The position numbers and the translations under genes were made by a program. Below the pieces are notes generated by a model. That model saw only the letters and a list, made by a program, of their open reading frames with translations, searched no databases and was not told where the DNA came from. Below are positions 18,601 to 25,549 of a stretch of DNA of 64,000 nucleotides, piece after piece. Origin of the DNA: Emticicia agri (GTDB lineage Bacteria > Bacteroidota > Bacteroidia > Cytophagales > Spirosomataceae); NCBI RefSeq assembly GCF_004168285.1, contig NZ_SEWF01000009.1, forward strand, positions 1 through 64,000. Reading direction: 5' to 3'. Position 1 is the first letter of the stretch; the number at the start of each line of letters is the position of its first letter.

Positions 18601-19874
18601 GAGTCAATACGTCTGAAACTCTGATTATTATTAAGACTGCTATAGAGCGTAGTAGCTTCATTTCTTACTGGAGCATACGTATTACCTGTTTTTAAATCAC
18701 CTAAATCAGTAAAAGCGATGAGATTTCTCATAGACTCTACGGTATTGGTACGATTGGTTACATAAACCTCAAGACGGGTGATTTTTACACCCGATAATAC
18801 CAATGGTAGATTTCGCAAGGCTCTTTCATAATTGCTTCTGAAAAACTGAGCGAGAAAGAAATGTCGGTTTTCTTCATAATTATCAACTCTGATTTCAAAA
18901 GTACGGCTTTGTGTACCACCATTCAGTACAATTGACTCAGTTTTGGAGCGTTGTTGAGCTACTACTTGCGTAATATCTAATTTACCTAATTTGAATCCGG
19001 CCTTTAAACCAAACAGGTTTTGTACGCCTGGTATCAACTGGCTTTTAACAGGCATACTGATATTACCCGCTTCAACTTTTTGCAGAATGTCTTCCGGTTG
19101 ATTTTTAAAATTCAGTTTTAACTGGTTTTCAAAATTAAAAGCCGCTTTGGTATCTAAATTAGTCAGCATACCCAACTTCTCACCAATCTGCCCGTTGAAA
19201 TTGATGTTAATCTGTTCGTCAAAATTGAACAATGTCTGCCGCCTTTGAATGATAGGTAAGAGAGGATTATCAATAAACTGATGAATCAGCCTGAAATCAA
19301 GCGTAACAAAACCATTGGGCTTCAGTTTATCAATCATATTGCCTCCGAAAATTCTATCAACAATCGGATTTTTCTGCAATAAAGGTTTCAATCCTTTTTC
19401 TGTAGTGGCACTCTTACCATCCTGTAATTCTTCATATTCCCTCAGAATGCTTTTTCTTACATACGCACTCTGAATACTTGAATATTCATTGAATGTTAAA
19501 GCCTGAGGTATTTTGTAATCGAGTGTTTTACCTGCCTTTTCTGTAATTGAAATATCGCTTGAAGTAGGAGAAAGACTAAAGTCGGTAGTAATAGCATTCG
19601 GGTCTTTTAAATAAAAAGGAGACTGTGGCACTGCGTTGGCATATCGATTAAGATAACGATCTTGCCAACGGTAGGAGGGTTCACGGCCTGTGCGGGCAAT
19701 GATAGTATCTTTTTCCGGAACTGCTAAAGAATCGGTGCGGGTAGTATCAGCCTTAGTTGTGTTGTTCTTTTTTCTGCCTAATAATTGAGCGTCCGCATTC
19801 TCACTGAGCAATCCAAAGCTGAAAATTAAAATAAAAAATAATGTATAATTTTTTACAAATAGCTGTCCGAACAT
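12606..19874 (-). CDS. sprA: SprA, outer-membrane translocon of the Type IX secretion system
   Basis: 2422-residue protein, the length expected for SprA (Sov in Porphyromonas), the very large beta-barrel that forms the T9SS protein-conducting channel in the outer membrane and is needed for gliding-adhesin secretion. The N-terminus carries a signal peptide ending near 'ENADAQ'. The sequence is rich in aromatic-alternating strands, has SprA-type segments such as 'KDPNAITTDFSLSP' and 'GMMNYNPNLT'-like loops, and ends in a barrel strand 'GGINVRFSLSDQ'. ruvA lies immediately upstream, a pairing also seen in Flavobacterium. A T9SS sorting-domain cargo is encoded at 44534-46261. Other T9SS genes are not in the window. 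Confidence 0.95.
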   Translation of the reverse strand: MFGQLFVKNYTLFFILIFSFGLLSENADAQLLGRKKNNTTKADTTRTDSLAVPEKDTIIARTGREPSYRWQDRYLNRYANAVPQSPFYLKDPNAITTDFSLSPTSSDISITEKAGKTLDYKIPQALTFNEYSSIQSAYVRKSILREYEELQDGKSATTEKGLKPLLQKNPIVDRIFGGNMIDKLKPNGFVTLDFRLIHQFIDNPLLPIIQRRQTLFNFDEQININFNGQIGEKLGMLTNLDTKAAFNFENQLKLNFKNQPEDILQKVEAGNISMPVKSQLIPGVQNLFGLKAGFKLGKLDITQVVAQQRSKTESIVLNGGTQSRTFEIRVDNYEENRHFFLAQFFRSNYERALRNLPLVLSGVKITRLEVYVTNRTNTVESMRNLIAFTDLGDLKTGNTYAPVRNEATTLYSSLNNNQSFRRIDSTTSSAALASLNLKKGIDYEILRGAKRLTEREFKFNSELGYISLITPLRNDEILAVAYEYTYNGQNYKVGELTEDYSIRPENEAIMLKLLKSSTIRNRTNAPMWDLMMKNIYSLGVPGVGKQGFQLRVIYKDDRTGIDNPNLQEGRTLKDVPLVRVMNLDNLNPNNDPQPGGDGNFDFIEDITIDAKLGKLIFPVLEPFGSHLASKFGTDEQILKDKYVFNELYRTTLADAQQVTTKNKFFIRGSLQASNSSEIMLPLGASGQSVRIFAGGVQLSEGADYIIDTQLGKIKIINQSVLNSARQIRIEWERPDLFNTQIRMMLGTRLDYNLSKDIHIGATAMTLRESTPAFMTRIAIGQEPVNNTIVGLDVNYRKDARFLTRMLDALPLLQTKEMSSIQFTAEYAKLFPSVNNKRINGNAMIDDFEATRNINDLTRQPNRWRPGSAPESFRGTGIGYDYNFRRAKMSVYTVDQTTYFDGGFGGGEGNVLPPEVQEAANNNLYERAFSPLQIFPGRSIPTFSESVPVNVLDVSYFPSERGMYNYNPNLTNDGYLNNNPRQNFGSIMRGITADNDFDNANTEYLTFWMLDPFKDVVRDGSPNGNKANTTGGKLRFQLGDISEDFIPDGRNSFENGLPANEAVSDQSKPDQTQWGLVPKIQFMTDAFDNQPGSREKQDVGLDGLNNEQERNFPHIKRFLETISPAARTNAERDPSADDFKFFTDPSFTSSQSLVERFKNYLGVENNSPQSNTSSTTSPTLANSVTPDKEDINADNTINDVENYYEYEIDLQPNRLGVGNGFIVDQVTVPGTQATWYLFRVPVKQFTRKFGDINGFKSIRFMRMVLTEFQQPVVLRFASLQLESNQYRIYDKSLTQTGLTEVPEPYDAKFKMGVVSIEENGCADDGQNCNIKEGKTPYKVPPGFIRDQDITQQQFNVKFNEQSMSLAVTNLRDGDSRGVFRNTRVDMINYKRLRLFIHAENEANDERTVGGAFIRIGTDLSQHYYEIEIPQLKLTPNGSIDENVIWPKENFIDVALQDLVALKGERNRKAVNITVPYSGTAVGTMEDGTDGNNYKITVLGNPDLSAVLTVMLGLRNPKSPDEQPNTYTVWLDEFRAYGFDQTSGDAGLLAANIKLADIATVAINANLKTFGFGGVQDKISERARETGKGIGVASNIELDKFFPENWGLKIPFFVNFDQQTVTPHFNPLDPDMPLENALNNIEDPIRREAYRRMVIDNSIRKGFNFSNVRKIKTKEGALPHFYDIENFSFTYAQNNVNRSNILIDDYSLNQYKGGFTYQYQPKQVIWEPFKNNKSLERPFLYWLKDFNLSPIPTVMAFRTDFDKSFARTLLRNSDLTTEGVLPYFEKYFLMNRQYDLQWNLTKSILFNYTATMNAIVDEPYGDINTEDKAKDLRRNILSLGRAKNFNQEMRFTYRLPLDKFFLLDWITADAKYNNNFGYQAIALNIMDEDSIPFGNTIRNGRDRGIRGKIDFIKLYNKVKYLKFANSPNAEKKRFTRNPGDDENIEIPPSNIAKAFTRFLMAVRGIDYDYSIVETTILPGFMPSPKFFGLSPEGAPGLGFVLGNQYTTEGDFKRVNGNFQEYAAAKGWLSKTKVQTQPFVQTKQKKFSYRTTIEPFKDFRMQISGNFSRGDSYQEYYLVDSLGRYTSSSPVRNGNFSTSFWSFRTFFARMDKEDIKNNYHYDIFEKMREYRQFFVNKLTAMNPNKEGVYDKNSQDVLVPAFIAAYSGKGTSLDLNKFPFSKSFRFPMPNWRIDYSGLANLAPFNKMFSSISISHSYTSTYSVGNFTSSLDYGEAMVNLMMQGYPIANLRNNQAQFIPVFVMSTITLEEKFQPFIGVQFTTKSKITGRFDWNRERRAGLNLSNSQVAEYSSSDFVFNFGFKKSGVKLPLRGRDGKVITLKNDLNLQFAFTIRDVKAIQRRLDGDPQPTQGNYNLQWGPRITYQVNKRVLLNFYVDHMNNTPFVTNFSYPRKTTTGGINVRFSLSDQ

Positions 19875-20085
19875 AAAATTTTAGGGAGTATCAATAGGTA
19901 CTTTAACACTTAACGACTAATATCTTGCCAATAGTCTGTAAGAAATACGAAAAATTGTATGCTTTTTATTTAATGGTTTAATACGAATAACTGATTGATT
20001 AAGTATTCATTTGATACCAAGGCAAATCTTGGATTTTTGCAATTAAAATCCAACAATCTGTTTATGCTTCTTTAATAATTACAAT

Positions 20086-20679
20086 TTATCTCAACGCCAG
20101 TTTAATCAATTGTTCAAGCGTAATTTCATTGCCTTCACGTTTCAGAATGGTATCTATACTTTTCTCTGCTGCCACCCGCTGAATACCCAGGGTAACGAGA
20201 GCCGTAAGTGCCTCGTTGCGTAATGCAGCATTAGCCGGAGCAAAAATATTGGGAGTAACGCCACCCAATAGAGATTCTTTTTTGAGTTTGTCCTTTAGTT
20301 CAATAATAGCCCGCTGTGCTGTTTTAAGCCCGATGCCCTTAATACTCTGAATAGTGCGTACATCATCTGAAACAATAGCCTGTTTAATTTCGCCTGATGA
20401 CAACGATGAAAGCATAACCATAGCAGTACTCGGGCCTATACCCGACACACTGATTAAGTCTTCAAACAGTTCTTTTTCAGCGCCTTCAAAAAAACCAAAA
20501 AGCGTATGAGAATCTTCCCTTACTATCAGTAAAGTATGCAACTTACATCTCTCACCTGTATTATGAAGGGCGGCATAAGTCTGAAGAGAAATTTTTACCT
20601 GATAACCTACGCCAGAAACATCAATAATTACATAGGTTGGGTCTTTGTAGGCCAGTTTACCGTCAAGATAAGCAATCAT
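20086..20679 (-). CDS. ruvA: Holliday junction branch-migration protein RuvA
   Basis: RuvA tetramers bind Holliday junctions and load the RuvB motor. The 197 residues contain the N-terminal OB fold ('MIAYLDGKLAYKDPTYVIID'), helix-hairpin-helix motifs 'ISVSGIGPSTAMVML' and 'GIGLKTAQRAIIELKDKL', and a C-terminal RuvB-binding domain from about residue 150. ruvB and ruvC are elsewhere. It is followed by a 211-bp gap and sprA; that gap holds imperfect hairpins at 20017-20051 but no convincing terminator, so read-through into sprA is possible. Confidence 0.95.
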   Translation of the reverse strand: MIAYLDGKLAYKDPTYVIIDVSGVGYQVKISLQTYAALHNTGERCKLHTLLIVREDSHTLFGFFEGAEKELFEDLISVSGIGPSTAMVMLSSLSSGEIKQAIVSDDVRTIQSIKGIGLKTAQRAIIELKDKLKKESLLGGVTPNIFAPANAALRNEALTALVTLGIQRVAAEKSIDTILKREGNEITLEQLIKLALR

Positions 20680-20795
20680 AAGAATTTACAGATTCGGGTT
20701 ATCTGTAATTGGTTTTATTGATTAGTGAAACGTTTGCTAATGTAAAGAAATAAAAAATATGCGACTTTTTATCAATCTATCGCTTTTTGACGGTA

Positions 20796-21338
20796 TTATT
20801 TTACCAAATTAATTCTTATGCCGCCACTTACCTGCCCGTTTAAGAAGAAAGGGGAGGGGAGTGCTTCGAGGTAAACTCCGCCATCGAGAAAAAAAGCGAG
20901 ATTATTGGGTAACTTAAATTCTATCCCGGCTGTTCCGGTAGGCCCCAAAGAAATTTTACTTACCGATTTAATACTTTCATTCCGCCAGGCATCAGGAAAA
21001 TGCTTTCTTGAATTAACCTGACCTCCGAAACCATAATAGACATGGCCCCAATCTTTACCGAAAAGAGAGTGATGAAATAAATAAATACCCTGAATCATCA
21101 ATCCTACAGTTTTGTATTCCCCATTGTTATACCTGCGGTCATTGTTATACAATAAGCCATACGTACCAATGTTTACATCAAAAGCTCTATCACCATTCTG
21201 AAAATATTTTCTCAGGTTAAACCCTACTGGTTCTCCAACCCTGAAACCCACAGCCCAATTGTAATCATATTGCGCTTGTGCATTGGAAATTGATGATAGA
21301 ATAAGTACAGGAATAACCAAAAATAGTAATTTTTTCAT
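20796..21338 (-). CDS. Small outer-membrane beta-barrel-like protein
   Basis: 180 residues with a clear signal peptide ending 'SNAQAQ'. The mature part starts 'YDYNWAVGFRVGEPVGFNLR' and shows alternating strands with Gly/aromatic residues and a final strand 'GQVSGGIRINLVK', as in eight-strand-type outer-membrane proteins. No enzymatic motif. It lies between the terminator of the DUF3299-like gene and ruvA with gaps on both sides, so it is likely transcribed alone. Function unknown. Confidence 0.72.
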   Translation of the reverse strand: MKKLLFLVIPVLILSSISNAQAQYDYNWAVGFRVGEPVGFNLRKYFQNGDRAFDVNIGTYGLLYNNDRRYNNGEYKTVGLMIQGIYLFHHSLFGKDWGHVYYGFGGQVNSRKHFPDAWRNESIKSVSKISLGPTGTAGIEFKLPNNLAFFLDGGVYLEALPSPFFLNGQVSGGIRINLVK

Positions 21339-21420
21339 GCGTTAAATTTTATGCGATTGGGAAAGGATACTCAGACAAATATAATGACTTTCTAACGAAT
21401 AAAGTCCTCTATTTATTCAA

Positions 21421-21469
21421 TGAAGTTGCTTAGGATTTTTAACGATAATTAAAATCCTAAGCAACTTCA
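21421..21469. repeat. Perfect 19-bp inverted repeat
   Basis: TGAAGTTGCTTAGGATTTT (21421-21439) and its exact complement at 21451-21469 flank an 11-bp loop. It lies directly beyond a conventional terminator and may be a second terminator or an mRNA 3' structure; no T-run follows on the minus strand. Confidence 0.8.
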
Positions 21470-21470
21470 A

Positions 21471-21502
21471 TAAAAAAGCGCCTGAATTTATTTTCAGACG
21501 CA
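21471..21502 (-). terminator. Rho-independent terminator after the DUF3299-like gene
   Basis: GCGCCTGAA (21478-21486) pairs with TTCAGACGC (21493-21501) with one mismatch; on the minus strand the stem is followed by TTTTTTA (21471-21477). Confidence 0.7.
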
Positions 21503-21524
21503 AAAAAAGATTTTTGTAACAAAA

Positions 21525-21980
21525 TTATTGTTGAACTAAATCAGCATTAGATAAAATATAATTCAGCTCGTTAATATCGTCGGCATTAAGTTTCAAAGTT
21601 CCTTTTACAGTTATTCTGTCGTCGGTATTGAAACGTTTGGTTGTTTTCTTGAATTTTACCTGCACAACTGATTCGGGGCCAGCCTGACCACAGAAGAAGC
21701 ATGAGCTATACGGGTTAGCCGAAAGAACATACATATTAGCATCTACATCTACCGGAATCATGTATCCTGTCAGAACAACATCTTTCCCTTGTAAGCCGGC
21801 AACTTTAGGGCCGAAAGTAGGGTAGAGAATGAACATTGATTCTTCTGCACTCCATTTCTTTTTGAAAGTAACATCACGTAAAGTTTCCCATGTTATTTTC
21901 GTGGGTTCTTCTACAAAACCGAAAGATATGGCACCTAAAAAGGCAAGATTGATGATGAAGTATTTTGATAGTTTTTTCAT
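21525..21980 (-). CDS. Periplasmic DUF3299-like protein of an ABC-exporter operon
   Basis: 151 residues, N-terminal signal peptide (about 1-21). The mature protein has 'VVLTGYMIPVDVDANMYVLS' followed by a Cys-x-x-Cys pair in 'SSCFFCGQAGPESVVQV' and an OB-like ending 'ITVKGTLKLN', the pattern I associate with DUF3299. It is the last gene after an ABC ATPase and an FtsX-type permease. The same order (ATPase, permease, DUF3299) is, from memory, found in the Pseudomonas aeruginosa PA4063-PA4066 operon induced by zinc limitation. Role in metal handling is inference. Confidence 0.65.
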   Translation of the reverse strand: MKKLSKYFIINLAFLGAISFGFVEEPTKITWETLRDVTFKKKWSAEESMFILYPTFGPKVAGLQGKDVVLTGYMIPVDVDANMYVLSANPYSSCFFCGQAGPESVVQVKFKKTTKRFNTDDRITVKGTLKLNADDINELNYILSNADLVQQ

Positions 21981-22082
21981 TTTTTCATACCCCTTTCAAA
22001 GAAAAGGAACGTTTAGTTTATAGATGTTATCGTCGTTTAAACACATCGTGTTTGAAAATATTGTATAAAATTACAAGATAAA

Positions 22083-23318
22083 TTATTCTTCAGCAAGTGT
22101 TCTTGAAATATTCAGCCTGTAAATATTAATCGATGGCAGTGCTGCGGCTAAAATTCCAATAGCTAATGCGCCTATAAAAAGATAGATTTCTCCCGTCTGT
22201 AAACTCATCTGATTTACATCAAAATGAAATCTTTTATTGAGCTGGTTTGATATAAGAATGATGCCAACCCTACTTACTATTACGCCTGCTATAAACCCGA
22301 ATAAAGCTAATAATATGCCCTCTAATAACAACATGAGAAACAAACGAGTTCGGCTTGCACCCATCGAAAGCATTAATGCCATTTCATATTTGCGTTCTTT
22401 CAGAGAATTATAAAGTGAAACGAATACGCTGATACCTGAAATAAGCATAATTACAGCCGCCAGTATTTGCAGTCCATCAATGCCGATTCCTAATAATTCA
22501 AACAAACGGTTGACCTCAATTGAAGGTAAAGCGGCCTGTAATTTTGAGTTCTGGTTAATGTTGCGGGGCATACTCATCAGGCCCATTGGTGAGCGGAATT
22601 TTATGAGCGCACTTGTAATTTCACGCTTACTCATATCTGCTTCTTCTGCATGTGCATCTTCTTCTTCTGTATGTGCCTCTTCTTCTTCTGTATGTGCCTC
22701 TTCTTTATGTTCATGAATATTCCAGACACTATTGAGGCTTGTTAAAATCAGGTTATCAATCACCGAGTTGTTAAATGCTAAAATACCCACAACTTTATAT
22801 TTTGTGTCTCCATGTACCTCTCCGGCTGCATCTAATCCATGAGAACTCGAAAACGTATCGCCTGCCTTTAAGCCTGTATTCAAAGCTACCTGCGCCCCCA
22901 GCACCACATCCAAGTCATTTTTAAACATGGCGCCTGAGGTAACTTTTACCTTGAAATGTTCGAAATATTTTTTGTTGGTACCTACTATCCGATAACCCTG
23001 ATAATTATCTCCCATTGACAATGGAATCATTTCTTTTACAAGCGGATTCTGTGCAATTTCCTGCACATCACTCAGATATACATTGCCTGTCGGATTATCA
23101 ATCTGATAAACACTGGATAAAATTAATTGTAACGGGCTGCCTTTGGCACCCACTACCATATCAATTCCACTGATATTTTTGGTAAACTTGTCCTGTAATT
23201 GCTTGCCTAAAAGCAGTAATAAAGATATTATAGCAATACCCAGGGTCATAAGCAAGACACATAAAAAACTATTGAGTTTTTTGTCTAATATATTTTTCCA
23301 ACTGATTTTTAGAAGCAT
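22083..23318 (-). CDS. FtsX/MacB-type ABC permease with His/Glu-rich insert
   Basis: 411 residues: TM near 15-38, an extracytoplasmic MacB-type domain to about 285, then three TM segments ('VSLYNSLKERKYEMALMLSM' in the loop) of the FtsX fold. Within the outer domain (about residues 200-225) sits a stretch of alternating His and Glu (short repeats of 'EEEEAHT'), encoded by an 18-bp tandem repeat around 22638-22706. Such stretches can bind divalent metals. Partner ATPase is 53 bp upstream. It resembles mechanotransmission or lipoprotein-release permeases more than a channel-type importer. Confidence 0.85.
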   Translation of the reverse strand: MLLKISWKNILDKKLNSFLCVLLMTLGIAIISLLLLLGKQLQDKFTKNISGIDMVVGAKGSPLQLILSSVYQIDNPTGNVYLSDVQEIAQNPLVKEMIPLSMGDNYQGYRIVGTNKKYFEHFKVKVTSGAMFKNDLDVVLGAQVALNTGLKAGDTFSSSHGLDAAGEVHGDTKYKVVGILAFNNSVIDNLILTSLNSVWNIHEHKEEAHTEEEEAHTEEEDAHAEEADMSKREITSALIKFRSPMGLMSMPRNINQNSKLQAALPSIEVNRLFELLGIGIDGLQILAAVIMLISGISVFVSLYNSLKERKYEMALMLSMGASRTRLFLMLLLEGILLALFGFIAGVIVSRVGIILISNQLNKRFHFDVNQMSLQTGEIYLFIGALAIGILAAALPSINIYRLNISRTLAEE

Positions 23319-23371
23319 CGGTTTTTTATTTTCAGTATTTAGTACAGGGTTCGGTTTGGGTAGCTACAAAC

Positions 23372-24001
23372 TTAGCTTAATATAATTTTATGGCTGAATT
23401 TGTCTTTCAGGCGTTGGTCGTGTGTAACTATCACCAGCGAAGCACCAATATTTTTTGCCTGGTTTTCCAGTAGATTTATTACTTTTTCACAGTTTTCATC
23501 ATCCAGATTTGAGGTAGGTTCATCTGCCAGAATTACCTCCGGATTATTCATCAATGCCCTTGCTATGCTCACTCTCTGTTGTTCTCCACCGCTCAGGAGC
23601 GTAGTTTTTTTCTCTAATAATTCATGAAAACCCAGACTTTCAGCCAGTTGAGAAGCCCTTTGTTTAGATAATTCTTTATCTGCTAAATAATTGGCTAAAA
23701 TCAGATTGTCTAAGACTGTCAGAGAACTTACAAAATGAGATTTCTGATAAATAATGCCTAAATGTCTGGCACGCATTTTGGCAGTTTCTCTTGGCGTAAG
23801 ACCCACAAACTCTTGTTTATTTATCTGAATTGAACCGCTTTCAGGTTGAAGAAGTAATGCCAGAATATGTAACAGGGTGGTTTTGCCACTGCCTGAGTTT
23901 CCGAGTATCAGCAAGGCATCACCCTCTGCGCATGAAAAAGACGGAAAACTGAATTTTTTATGGTTATTGTAAGCAAATCTGAGGTTGGAGACAGTAAGCA
24001 T
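23372..24001 (-). CDS. ABC transporter ATP-binding protein, LolD/MacB type
   Basis: 209 residues with Walker A 'LGNSGSGKTTLLHIL', Q-loop 'YQKSHFV', signature 'LSGGEQQRVSIARAL', Walker B 'VILADEPTSNLDD' and a switch His in 'VIVTHDQRL'. It belongs to the short ATPases that drive FtsX-type permeases. First gene of a three-gene operon with the permease (53 bp downstream) and the DUF3299-like protein. Divergent from the AraC-type regulator at 24184, with a 182-bp shared upstream region. Confidence 0.93.
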   Translation of the reverse strand: MLTVSNLRFAYNNHKKFSFPSFSCAEGDALLILGNSGSGKTTLLHILALLLQPESGSIQINKQEFVGLTPRETAKMRARHLGIIYQKSHFVSSLTVLDNLILANYLADKELSKQRASQLAESLGFHELLEKKTTLLSGGEQQRVSIARALMNNPEVILADEPTSNLDDENCEKVINLLENQAKNIGASLVIVTHDQRLKDKFSHKIILS

Positions 24002-24183
24002 TTAGGGTATTTTTGTTCAAAGATACATATTTGCAACCATATTGCACAAATGTTTCTTGTGGCGTTTATATAAATTTAACTCAAAACTACAAAGCTCATG
24101 GGTTTTCAGAAAAATTTAGAAAGATTTTATGAAAAAATAATTTACTTGCAAGTAATTTCCTAAGCCTAATTTACTGCTTACCA

Positions 24184-25485
24184 TTGAAAAAAGCGCCATT
24201 ACTTTCCATGCTTTTTCTGCTGCTTGCTTTATCTGTACAAGCACAACTCCTCATTCATTATCTGAATAATGCACCTACCATTGATGGCCTGCCAAGCGAT
24301 TGGAATATGGAAAAAGCGAATGCTTTTACTTCAAAGGCTACCAATATGCCCTCAGTCAATCATGTAAAATATGTCTTGGGCTATGATGAACAAAATTTAT
24401 ATGGATTATTCAGGGTTTCTGATAAGCATCTGACAGACTTGGCTTTAGATAAAAACGGAAGTCCCAGACTGACCTTTAATGATGGGATTGAACTCTATAT
24501 TGATGCTAAAAATAATAGCCGGAACAGAATGGATGGTTCTGATTATCAGATTATCATTGATTTGAACGGGAATATGACGGTATTCAGGGGAGGAGACAGG
24601 TTTCTGGTACAGATAGAGGAGGCCTTAGTGCCTAAAGATACTATTACGACCAACTTTGTGATTGAGGCAAAAACAACCAAAGAAGGGAGCCTGAATAACA
24701 TTAATGACAACGACAGTGAATACGTCATCGAATTTCGGTTACCTTGGGCATCGTTGGGAATAGTGCCTGTTGAAGGCGAGTTTTTTAAAATGGATATATG
24801 TTTTAATGATGCAGATAGGTTTCTGGATATAAAACCATTGCCTGAAAGCGACCCGATTCCTGATTATAGTTATGAAAGTATAACCGGAAATACTGATTTC
24901 GGTTACCCCGATAAATGGACAAAAACTGTCTTGGTGGGCCATGCCTCATGGTGGAAAAAACTTAACGAAACTTATGGCCATTATTGGTGGATACTGTCAG
25001 TAATAATCGTTCTGTTTTTAATTCCTGTTATCGTTTACTTATCCATCATTAACAACAAACTGCGCCAGATTCATCCTAAATCCGATGAGGTTGACCGAAA
25101 ATTAGCCTTAATTTTTACAGAACCTGATAGACGAAAAGCACAGGATTTCAATTCAGAAAAAACTTTTGTTAAAAACGCCAGACAATATGTTATTCAACAA
25201 TTGGATAATGATATTACTCCCACCGATTTAGCCACTGAATTAGGTCTCAGCCTGCGGCAGTTACAGCGAACTTTCAAGGAAGAGCTTGACATTACGCCTA
25301 ATACTTTTATTACTACCCTGAAAATGGAAGCCGCCGCCTTGCTATTACGGGCAGAAGGAAAAAATATTTCAGAAGTAGCCTATACTGTGGGTTTTTCAGA
25401 CCCGGCCTACTTTACCAAAGTTTTTAAGAAGTACTTTGGTATAAGTCCGAAAGAATATCAGAAAAAACACACCCCTAACCCCTAA
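24184..25485 (+). CDS. Membrane-anchored AraC-type regulator with CBM9-like sensor
   Basis: 433 residues in an unusual one-component layout: signal peptide (1-21, 'LLLALSVQAQ'), an extracytoplasmic CBM9-like or related carbohydrate-binding beta-sandwich (about 24-255; 'TIDGLPSDWNMEKA', 'DNDSEYVIEFRLPWASLG'), one TM helix (about 275-297) and a cytoplasmic AraC helix-turn-helix domain (about 335-430; 'LATELGLSLRQLQRTFKEEL', 'EVAYTVGFSDPAYFTKVFKK'). Probably senses a sugar or polymer outside and regulates transcription inside. The start is TTG, because the first ATG would cut off the positive signal-peptide start. The last five codons lie in an inverted repeat. Confidence 0.85.
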   Translation: MKKAPLLSMLFLLLALSVQAQLLIHYLNNAPTIDGLPSDWNMEKANAFTSKATNMPSVNHVKYVLGYDEQNLYGLFRVSDKHLTDLALDKNGSPRLTFNDGIELYIDAKNNSRNRMDGSDYQIIIDLNGNMTVFRGGDRFLVQIEEALVPKDTITTNFVIEAKTTKEGSLNNINDNDSEYVIEFRLPWASLGIVPVEGEFFKMDICFNDADRFLDIKPLPESDPIPDYSYESITGNTDFGYPDKWTKTVLVGHASWWKKLNETYGHYWWILSVIIVLFLIPVIVYLSIINNKLRQIHPKSDEVDRKLALIFTEPDRRKAQDFNSEKTFVKNARQYVIQQLDNDITPTDLATELGLSLRQLQRTFKEELDITPNTFITTLKMEAAALLLRAEGKNISEVAYTVGFSDPAYFTKVFKKYFGISPKEYQKKHTPNP

Positions 25486-25540
25486 AGGGGAATTAAAAGC
25501 TTTTTAAAGTTCCCCTTTAGGGGCTAGGGGTGTATCTTTT
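25469..25540. terminator. Long inverted repeat, bidirectional terminator
   Basis: Arms 25469-25492 (ACACCCCTAACCCCTAAAGG...) and 25510-25533 are inverted copies with one mismatch, loop 17 bp, T-run at 25536-25541. It lies between the convergent AraC-type gene and the last permease and also encodes the regulator's C-terminus. A third copy of the same unit lies at 27957-27977. Confidence 0.75.
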
Positions 25541-25549
25541 TGCTCCGAT

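Noticed and set aside
19875-20085. Terminator between ruvA and sprA
   Set aside because: Imperfect hairpins exist (20017-20051), but none is followed by a T-run on the minus strand.
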